This document shows positions 6,476 to 10,819 of a stretch of 10,819 nucleotides of DNA, piece by piece. Where the stretch lies: contig JAFCEW010000009.1 of the NCBI GenBank assembly GCA_017608955.1, positions 1 through 10,819 on the forward strand, in the 5' to 3' direction. A program made the translations under genes and the position numbers. The notes under the pieces are model-generated. The model was not told the origin of the DNA and did not search any database. It was given only the letters and a program-made list of their open reading frames with translations. Within the stretch, counting starts at the first letter, position 1, and the number at the start of each line of letters is the position of its first letter. The stretch comes from Candidatus Aenigmatarchaeota archaeon (GTDB taxonomy: Archaea > Aenigmatarchaeota > Aenigmatarchaeia > CG10238-14).

Positions 6476-6688
6476 ATGAAACTGGGATTTGGTAAATTTT
6501 TGAATTTTACAAAAATAAAGGAATTTTTAATACAATGTAAAAGAACACTAAAAATTGCTAGAAAACCAACAAAAGATGAACTTAAAAAAACCTTTAGGAT
6601 ATGTGGAATTGGATTTATTATAATTGGAATAATTGGATTCGTATTTTATCTTTTATCTATGCTTGGATTAATAGCAATGGGGATTTAG
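6476..6688 (+). CDS. secE: Protein translocase subunit SecE/Sec61-gamma
   Basis: SecE is the single-span gamma subunit that clamps SecY in the protein-conducting channel of the cytoplasmic membrane. The 70-residue protein matches the family's layout. It has an amphipathic helix (FTKIKEFLIQCKRTLKIA, about 11-28), the conserved hinge ARKPTKDELKK at 28-38, and one membrane helix at about 43-66. Its size is normal for archaea, and the RKPTK motif is the family hallmark. Position between ftsZ and spt5 is the usual archaeal order. The stop TAG is followed at once by the spt5 ATG, so translation is probably coupled. Confidence 0.93.
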   Translation: MKLGFGKFLNFTKIKEFLIQCKRTLKIARKPTKDELKKTFRICGIGFIIIGIIGFVFYLLSMLGLIAMGI

Positions 6689-7126
6689 ATGATTTATACA
6701 GTAAAAACAATAATAGGTAGAGAAAATGTTGTTACTGAAGCAGTAGCAAACAAAGCTAAAAATAATGATCTGGATATAAAAGCAATAATACATCCTGAAG
6801 AAATTAAAGGATATATTTTTATTGAAGGAGAATTAAGAGATATAGAAACGGTATTAAGAGAAATTCCACATGCAAGGGGAATTATAAGAAAACCAGTTAC
6901 AATAGATAATATAAAGAGGTTTCTAGAAACAAAGAAAAAAGAAATTAAAATAGATGAAGGAGATATAGTAGAAATAATTGGTGGACCATTCAAAGGAGAA
7001 AAGGGTAAAGTAACAAGATTTGATATTGTAAAAGGAGAAGTTACTATAGAACTTATAGAAGTAACAGTTCCTATTCCTGTAACTGTAAACGCAGGACTAG
7101 TTAAAATAATCAAGAAAAATGAATAA
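6689..7126 (+). CDS. spt5: Transcription elongation factor Spt5 (NusG homologue)
   Basis: Spt5 binds the RNA polymerase clamp and improves processivity, normally with Spt4. The 145-residue protein has the archaeal two-domain form. The NGN domain (about 1-83) begins MIYTVKTIIGRENVVTEAVA and includes the GYIFIEGE strand and IPHARGIIRKPV. A KOW domain follows (about 87-145), with the motif EGDIVEIIGGPFKGEKGKV. The start is fixed by the zero spacing to secE and by GGGGAT just upstream. Length and domain order are those expected. Confidence 0.95.
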   Translation: MIYTVKTIIGRENVVTEAVANKAKNNDLDIKAIIHPEEIKGYIFIEGELRDIETVLREIPHARGIIRKPVTIDNIKRFLETKKKEIKIDEGDIVEIIGGPFKGEKGKVTRFDIVKGEVTIELIEVTVPIPVTVNAGLVKIIKKNE

Positions 7127-7160
7127 TTATAAAAACTTTTAATTTTAGATATTGGTTGAT
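7127..7160 (+). promoter_or_regulatory. rpl11 promoter and SD-like motif
   Basis: TTATAAAAA (7127-7135) is a good TATA box centred about 33 bases before ATG 7164, and GGTTGAT (7154-7160) is an SD-like motif three bases before it. L11 may therefore have its own transcript as well as readthrough from spt5. Confidence 0.45.
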
Positions 7161-7163
7161 AAG

Positions 7164-7772
7164 ATGAGTAAGGAAACAATTGATTTGCTTGTAGAAGGTG
7201 GTAAGGCAGCACCTGGACCAACTACAGCACCAAAATTATCGCAATATGAATTAAATATAGGAGAAGTTTTCAAAGAAATTAATGAAAAAACTAAAGAATA
7301 TGCTGGAATGAATGTTCCTGTGAAACTAATAATTGATAAAAAAACTAAAGAATATTCAATAAAAGTTGGTACTCCTCCTGTATCTTCACTAGTTAAAAAA
7401 GAATTAGGATTGAAAAAATTAGCTCCTGAAAAAAAGGAAGAAACAACAACTGAGGAAGTTAAAGAAAAGAAAGAAAATAATGCAAATAATGAAAAAATAA
7501 AAGAAGAAAATGAAAAAAAAGAAAGTGTTGCACCCACTACTAAAAAAGAAGAATCAAAAGAAATTATGATAATGGGAAATCTGACAATAGATCAAATAAT
7601 AAAAATAACCAAGATGAAAAAAGAAAATTTACTTGCTAAAAATATGAAAAATGCGGTAAAAGAAATTATATCTTCTATTGTGAGTATGCCCTTAACAATC
7701 GAAAACAAGAGTCCTAAAGAATTTCTTAAAGATATTGAACAAGGAAAATATGATGAAAAAATAAAAGAATAA
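7164..7772 (+). CDS. rpl11: Large-subunit ribosomal protein L11 with an expanded charged linker
   Basis: L11 (uL11) binds 23S rRNA in the GTPase-associated centre. The N-terminal domain (about 1-83) is clear from LLVEGGKAAPGP, EINEKTKEYAGMNVPVKL and VGTPPVSSLVKKELG. The rRNA-binding C-terminal domain (about 134-202) is clear from GNLTIDQIIKITKMKKENLL and ends FLKDIEQGKYDE. Two things are odd. A Lys/Glu/Asn/Thr-rich stretch of about 50 residues (84-133) separates the domains, where archaeal L11 normally has a short hinge. This makes the protein 202 residues instead of about 160. In addition, the nearly invariant PPLGPALGPLG loop is replaced by PTTAPKLSQYE at 19-29. ATG 7164 is preferred over an in-frame TTG at 7152 because MSKETIDLLVEGG aligns with the family N-terminus. 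Confidence 0.93.
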   Translation: MSKETIDLLVEGGKAAPGPTTAPKLSQYELNIGEVFKEINEKTKEYAGMNVPVKLIIDKKTKEYSIKVGTPPVSSLVKKELGLKKLAPEKKEETTTEEVKEKKENNANNEKIKEENEKKESVAPTTKKEESKEIMIMGNLTIDQIIKITKMKKENLLAKNMKNAVKEIISSIVSMPLTIENKSPKEFLKDIEQGKYDEKIKE

Positions 7773-7787
7773 TTAAGCTCTTAAATG

Positions 7788-7794
7788 TTTTTTT
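7788..7794 (+). terminator. T7 tract after rpl11
   Basis: Seven consecutive T residues 15 bases after the L11 stop are a plausible archaeal terminator. TTAAG and CTTAA just before form at most a tiny hairpin. TTAAAT at 7781-7786 could equally be the TATA box of the next gene, being 31 bases before its ATG. Confidence 0.4.
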
Positions 7795-7814
7795 CTAACA
7801 AATAATTGATTTGA

Positions 7815-8243
7815 ATGAATATATTCAGAAAAGTCTTTTGGCTAATTTGGTTTTTGTCTGTGATACTACTCATACTAATATTATTTAGTTATCATGGAGT
7901 TGAATTAATTTTTTTCTTGGTTTTATTTGGTTTAATTGGAGATTTGATGCATTCTCAAAAATTTTATAAGCAAAAATTAAAGAAAATTGCTGATATTGTA
8001 AATGAAATCGACATATCTCCGATAGAAGATGGAATAAAAACAATAGAAAAAAATCAATCAGAACATTTAACAAAAATATTAAAATTAGAAAATAATTTTG
8101 AAAAATATAAAGAAGAACAAGAGAAGAAATATCGAGATGTTGTTAGAAAAGTCCTGAATATTGACAATGAACTAAATAAAAAATTTAAAACTCTTGGTGA
8201 ATGCATACTTAAAATAAGTAAAGAATTAGAAGAAAAAGAATAA
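7815..8243 (+). CDS. Two-TM coiled-coil membrane protein of unknown function
   Basis: This 142-residue protein matches no family I can name. It begins with two closely spaced membrane segments (about 7-25 and 29-45) joined by a very short SYHG turn, so both ends should face the same side. The rest (about 46-142) is a charged, helical, coiled-coil-like region rich in Lys, Glu, Asn and Ile, with heptad-like hydrophobics in IVNEIDISPIEDGIKTIEKN and LKLENNFEKYKEE. By the positive-inside rule (FRK before TM1, KQKLKK after TM2) the coiled coil should be cytoplasmic. A scaffold or membrane-anchored tether is possible, but nothing shows it. A leaderless start is likely. Its stop abuts that of the convergent pilin gene. 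Confidence 0.75.
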   Translation: MNIFRKVFWLIWFLSVILLILILFSYHGVELIFFLVLFGLIGDLMHSQKFYKQKLKKIADIVNEIDISPIEDGIKTIEKNQSEHLTKILKLENNFEKYKEEQEKKYRDVVRKVLNIDNELNKKFKTLGECILKISKELEEKE

Positions 8244-8738
8244 TTATGAACTGCTACACGTTAAATCTGGATCAAGTTCTGCATATGCTTGTGGACAATT
8301 ACCAGGACTTACTCTAACTGTTCCTACTTCAGCCCCTCCTGGGCATTCTGTATTATCGCAGGAACATACTAGTATATATTGCTCACCTGGATTCAATGGA
8401 TCTGTTGAATTTGGAGCTATTGAACTATTTGCATAAGTATTATTAACATACAAATTTGAACCTATTTTAGCAACAACAGAAAAATCATATAGATCTATTG
8501 TACCTAAATTTTGTATTGCTATTGTTATATTTCCATTATTAGAACTGTCATTAGTACAAGTTATCTTAACTATATCTAAAATACCAGATGAACAGTTTAT
8601 TTGTTCTGTTGCTCCAGATTCTATTATATTTGTTTCTGTTTTTGTCATTGATGTAAACCAACTACCAACTAACGCAGCAACTGCTAATGTGAATGCTATA
8701 AGCATAACTGTTGCCATTAAAGGTGATAATCCTTTCAT
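8244..8738 (-). CDS. Archaeal type IV pilin/archaellin-like protein, Cys-rich
   Basis: The 164-residue protein begins MKGLSPLMATVMLIAFTLAV, a class III signal of archaeal type IV pilins and archaellins. A prepilin peptidase should cut after Gly3, before LSP, leaving a hydrophobic assembly helix (about 4-28). The predicted extracellular head is beta-rich, with alternating hydrophobic strands such as ITIAIQNLG and FSVVAKIG. It has seven cysteines (49, 61, 125, 127, 132, 148, 161) and six N-glycosylation sequons (N48, N63, N70, N99, N104, N110). Archaellins and pilins usually have few or no cysteines. No pilus ATPase or assembly platform is present in the window, so it is a stray structural or surface subunit. 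The leader is very short, only three residues. Pilin-like is secure. Archaellin versus adhesion pilin is not. Confidence 0.82.
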   Translation of the reverse strand: MKGLSPLMATVMLIAFTLAVAALVGSWFTSMTKTETNIIESGATEQINCSSGILDIVKITCTNDSSNNGNITIAIQNLGTIDLYDFSVVAKIGSNLYVNNTYANSSIAPNSTDPLNPGEQYILVCSCDNTECPGGAEVGTVRVSPGNCPQAYAELDPDLTCSSS

Positions 8739-8759
8739 ACTATCTAATTCTATTTTGTT

Positions 8760-8767
8760 TTATATAA
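8760..8767 (-). promoter_or_regulatory. TATA box of the pilin gene, overlapping the stop of the upstream gene
   Basis: The perfect palindrome TTATATAA is centred about 26 bases before the pilin ATG at 8738, the ideal distance for a leaderless archaeal transcript. It covers the stop codon of the DUF123 gene (8760-8762). The pilin gene is thus likely to be transcribed on its own despite the 21-base gap. Confidence 0.55.
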
Positions 8768-9143
8768 TAAATAAACTTTTCAATTGCTTAATATCATTAA
8801 TTTTAAACAAATGACTCTTACAACTGCAATCTGAACATCCAAAATTTTTTATAGGAATTCCGAATTTTTCGATTTCCCTTGCAATTTTACATTCTTCTTC
8901 TTTATTTGCTTTTTTTGACAAAACTTCTTTTATTCTAACACTAGGATTTTCAAGAAGATAGTCTATATGCCAAAATTTCTTTTTTTCTTTTCTAAAATGT
9001 CTTTCAATTCTTTTTTCTAAATTATTTTGAGCAGAGCCGACATAAGTATAATATCCTTTTTCAAATTTTATTTTGCCAAGTTTACCTACTATAGTAGACA
9101 TATTCTTTGGAATTTCAATGACTAAACAATAAATTCCTTTCAT
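8760..9143 (-). CDS. DUF123 / GIY-YIG-like nuclease-fold protein
   Basis: This 127-residue protein matches the DUF123 branch of the GIY-YIG fold. The hallmarks are in order: GIYCLVIEI at 3-11, VGKLGKIKFEKGYYTYVGSA at 19-38, the LEKRIERHFR helix at 42-51, FWHIDYLL at 57-64, and the family's Cys-rich ending, GCSDCSCKSHLF, at 102-113. Tyr5, Tyr34, Arg45 and His49 correspond to the tyrosine and basic positions of GIY-YIG active sites. DUF123 proteins stand alone in archaea and are fused to endonuclease III in some bacteria, so a DNA-repair-linked role is suspected but unproved. Cys103, Cys106, Cys108 and His111 could bind a metal. The next gene downstream, for the pilin, probably has its own promoter. 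Confidence 0.88.
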   Translation of the reverse strand: MKGIYCLVIEIPKNMSTIVGKLGKIKFEKGYYTYVGSAQNNLEKRIERHFRKEKKKFWHIDYLLENPSVRIKEVLSKKANKEEECKIAREIEKFGIPIKNFGCSDCSCKSHLFKINDIKQLKSLFII

Positions 9144-9201
9144 TTATTCACATTAGTTAATAACTCCGATAAGAATAAAAATTTATAATTAATATTAATT
9201 A
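9144..9201. promoter_or_regulatory. Divergent promoter with a 16-bp perfect palindrome
   Basis: This 58-base spacer separates the DUF123 gene (minus) from the orphan at 9202 (plus). TTTATAA (9182-9188) works as a TATA-like core on both strands. TAATTAATATTAATTA (9186-9201) is a perfect palindrome next to the plus-strand ATG, overlapping that core. A dimeric repressor binding there would block polymerase. On the minus strand, a weak TGTGA SD-like motif precedes the DUF123 start. Confidence 0.45.
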
Positions 9202-9522
9202 ATGAATCGCATGGGTGAATTGAAAGAAGATTTAATAGTTTTGATGTATGCTAGCAATAATTGTTATTTTGAAATTGTACCTTATCGTGATGGAATAAAG
9301 AATTTATCAGTAGATTTTATTAAAGGAACTTGGTCATATAGAGAATGGGAAAATAATCAAATAGGGAAAGCTAGAGATTTTTTCTATAAAAATGGTATTG
9401 GGAGATTTAATGAAGGTATTATAGGAGTTTATAATAAAACTAAAATAGAACATCTCAATTCTATGGTCTTTGATATTATAGAAGCAAGACGGGATCCAAA
9501 TGAATGTTCTGACTTTGACTGA
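9202..9522 (+). CDS. Small soluble protein of unknown function
   Basis: I recognise no family in this 106-residue protein. It is soluble and acidic, with an aromatic-rich middle (TWSYREWENN, about 43-52), a strand-like start (LIVLMYAS), and a helix near the C-terminus before ECSDFD. There is no signal peptide, membrane span or clear metal motif. The start is uncertain: ATG 9202 is used here, but ATG 9211 (MGELKEDL) is 27 bases from the TATA-like TTTATAA and would suit a leaderless transcript better. The gene is divergent from DUF123 and convergent with the CcdA-like gene, so it is a single-gene unit. Codon use resembles its neighbours. Confidence 0.7.
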   Translation: MNRMGELKEDLIVLMYASNNCYFEIVPYRDGIKNLSVDFIKGTWSYREWENNQIGKARDFFYKNGIGRFNEGIIGVYNKTKIEHLNSMVFDIIEARRDPNECSDFD

Positions 9523-9542
9523 AATATTTAATATAATTAAAT

Positions 9543-10385
9543 CTAAACCAAAATCAATAGCTCAGGATTAACTAACAAAATTATTCCTAATAAAATCATT
9601 ATGAATCCGCCAATGAATTTTATAATTTTCATTTGATCTTTTGTTATTGTTTTTCCTTTGAATGTATAACCAAATATTGCTATTATAGTAGAGAGTGGAA
9701 TTATGTAAATCATATTGTAGAACAGTAAATAAGTATAATATCCCAAAGTATTTTCAAATCCTTTTTGTGCTAAAATGTTTGTGTATATCAAAGGCCATCC
9801 AGCTGTACAAGGTAATTCGACAAAAGAAGCGAATGCAGCCAAAACTACAGATGATACTATAAGTGCTGGCATTGATCCTTTTCTAATAATATCTTTCATT
9901 GATTCTATTTTTCTAACCACTAAAGGTTTATGTTGCTCTTGTATCATTAATGTTACCCCTTTCCTAAACCAGAACATCTCTTTACAATTTATAATACCTG
10001 CGCCTAAAGCAACAAACGCTATTATATATCTTATTATATCAAAATAGCCGATGAATAAAAACACATTCAGCCATGCAGCCATGAATAAGAAATATATAAT
10101 AAATACTACAGCAACAAAAGTATATCCTACTGCAAATATTCTTTTTCTTGAATTAGAAACTGAAATTAGCAAAACCAATAGAAATGTTAGAACCCACATA
10201 GTACAAGGATTAAATCCATCTATTATTGCTATTATAAATGTAAATATTGGCAATGGCAAAGATAGCCCCAGATTCTTAAAATAATCTGGTGATAAATTTT
10301 TTGCAATAAAGAAAAATCCTATTAAAGCTACTGCAATTATAGCAATATATATGAATCTTTTAGTTTTTTCTTTCATTTTAATCAT
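9543..10385 (-). CDS. CcdA/DsbD-like transmembrane thiol-disulfide carrier
   Basis: This 280-residue polytopic membrane protein resembles the CcdA/DsbD transmembrane domain, which moves reducing equivalents across the membrane through a cysteine pair. The pair is visible as GFNPCTMW (Cys61) and VELPCTAGWP (Cys193). Both sit after hydrophobic helices and beside prolines, as in the NPC/PCT motifs of the family. Predicted spans are about 11-28, 47-74, 83-104, 117-133, 173-196, 216-242 and 255-272. The first is extra compared with a six-span CcdA and may be an uncleaved signal anchor. A third cysteine (Cys134) lies after a span. ATG 10385 starts 3 bases after the stop of the thioredoxin-fold gene, and ATG 10376 is an alternative. 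Cytochrome c maturation is not implied: no cytochrome genes are in view, and DsbD-like thiol transport is more likely. Confidence 0.8.
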   Translation of the reverse strand: MIKMKEKTKRFIYIAIIAVALIGFFFIAKNLSPDYFKNLGLSLPLPIFTFIIAIIDGFNPCTMWVLTFLLVLLISVSNSRKRIFAVGYTFVAVVFIIYFLFMAAWLNVFLFIGYFDIIRYIIAFVALGAGIINCKEMFWFRKGVTLMIQEQHKPLVVRKIESMKDIIRKGSMPALIVSSVVLAAFASFVELPCTAGWPLIYTNILAQKGFENTLGYYTYLLFYNMIYIIPLSTIIAIFGYTFKGKTITKDQMKIIKFIGGFIMILLGIILLVNPELLILV

Positions 10386-10388
10386 TCA

Positions 10389-10819
10389 TTAGTTATTATT
10401 ATAAAAATTCTTTATTAATTTTTTATACGTTTCTTTGGGTTTTACACCAATGTATACATCGCATCCTATTAAAATAGTTGGTGTAAATCTAGGCATTATT
10501 TTAAATTCAGATAATCTATTACGATCACATTCTTGAGACAAATCTAAAAATATAAATTCTTTTCCTAGTTCTTCTTCAATTTCTTTTAATCTTGGAACAG
10601 CAATTCTGCAAGCAGAACAATATTTTGATTCAATAACTATGATTTTGTCATCAAGATTTCTCTCTTGACATAAATTTTGTGCAATTGACATTTCTCCATC
10701 TAAGGTAATAAAATCTATATTATTCATGTTGTTTATATCAACTTCAGTTGGTTCAGGAGTTAATTTGGTTGCATAAATACCAACAACTATTGCAAAAAGT
10801 ATTACAACACCAATAATTA
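10389..10819 (-). CDS. Membrane-anchored thioredoxin-fold protein (5' end off the window)
   Basis: The reading frame stays open from its stop at 10389-10391 to the right edge of the window, so the first ATG seen (10725-10727) is internal. The upstream part encodes a hydrophobic segment (IIGVVILFAIVVGIYAT), then the Pro/Glu-rich linker KLTPEPTEVDINN. This indicates a membrane anchor or uncleaved signal with the thioredoxin domain outside. The domain has the redox motif C-S-A-C at 10608-10619, preceded by the strand KIIVIESKY, and FTPTIL with the expected cis-proline near the end. Three further cysteines lie outside the active site. It is followed by the CcdA-like gene after 3 bases. The pair resembles a DsbD/CcdA relay in which the membrane protein reduces (or oxidises) this thioredoxin. 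The true start lies beyond 10819. Confidence 0.88.
   Translation of the reverse strand, partial: IIGVVILFAIVVGIYATKLTPEPTEVDINNMNNIDFITLDGEMSIAQNLCQERNLDDKIIVIESKYCSACRIAVPRLKEIEEELGKEFIFLDLSQECDRNRLSEFKIMPRFTPTILIGCDVYIGVKPKETYKKLIKNFYNNN

Noticed and set aside
7152..7163. TTG start adding four residues to L11
   Set aside because: ATG 7164 matches the conserved L11 N-terminus and has an SD-like GGTTGAT just before it.
6694..7221. Long minus-strand frame opposite spt5 (and similar ones opposite ftsZ and rpl11)
   Set aside because: The products are Ser/Pro/Phe/Ile-rich, typical of the antisense of AT-rich Lys/Glu genes. The plus-strand genes are certain.
7422..7562. Frameshift or gene fusion as the cause of the L11 insert
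   Set aside because: Frame and codon use are continuous, and both flanking L11 domains are intact in one frame. It looks like a genuine low-complexity insertion.
9775..10284. Two plus-strand frames opposite the CcdA-like gene
   Set aside because: They are mirrors of the membrane-protein codons and match nothing. The minus-strand gene has family motifs.
1..10819. CRISPR arrays, tRNA or rRNA genes, insertion sequences, att sites
   Set aside because: No regularly spaced repeats, GC-rich folded RNA segments, transposase motifs or long direct or terminal repeats were seen on reading.

Overview
The window is a strongly AT-rich, densely packed stretch of an archaeal chromosome. It carries both subunits of DNA topoisomerase VI, a Dim2-like KH protein, Taw2 of the archaeal wyosine pathway, an archaeal FtsZ, SecE, Spt5 and L11 in that order, and an archaeal type IV pilin-like protein. 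TATA-like promoters and SD motifs are of the archaeal kind. The extreme AT content, short genes and spacers and divergent ribosomal proteins suggest a small-genome DPANN lineage (Woesearchaeota/Pacearchaeota-like). That placement is an inference, not a sequence match.

Layout. (1) About 117-3230, plus strand: KH-domain protein, top6B and top6A in a tight operon, preceded by a possible tail of an upstream gene. (2) 3227-4057, minus: Taw2, whose stop codon overlaps that of top6A. (3) 4119-4734, plus: a GNAT acetyltransferase and a 49-residue protein with four CxxC pairs, divergent from taw2. (4) 4783-5130, minus: a helical protein of unknown function with its own SD and TATA-like box. (5) 5333-7772, plus: ftsZ, secE, spt5, rpl11. 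L11 is unusual, with a long charged linker between its domains and a rewritten N-terminal loop. L1, L10 and L12 do not follow it. (6) 7815-8243, plus: a two-TM, coiled-coil protein of unknown function. (7) 8244-9143, minus: a cysteine-rich, sequon-rich pilin-like protein and a DUF123/GIY-YIG protein. (8) 9202-9522, plus: an orphan. (9) 9543-10819, minus: a CcdA/DsbD-like membrane protein and a membrane-anchored thioredoxin-fold protein, the latter running off the right edge.

How the genes work together. Topo VI and FtsZ belong to chromosome topology and cell division. SecE, Spt5, L11, Dim2 and Taw2 belong to secretion, transcription, ribosome function and tRNA modification. The right end reads as a cell-surface module. 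A membrane thiol carrier and an anchored thioredoxin form a redox pair, and the nearby pilin-like protein, with seven cysteines, is a candidate client of it (inference). The most unusual items are the L11 architecture, the Cys-rich pilin next to a redox relay, the degenerate first KH domain of the Dim2 homologue, the tiny zinc protein, and a 16-bp perfect palindrome in a divergent promoter. No rRNA, tRNA, CRISPR or insertion sequence was recognised, and no stretch longer than about 200 bases lacks a gene.
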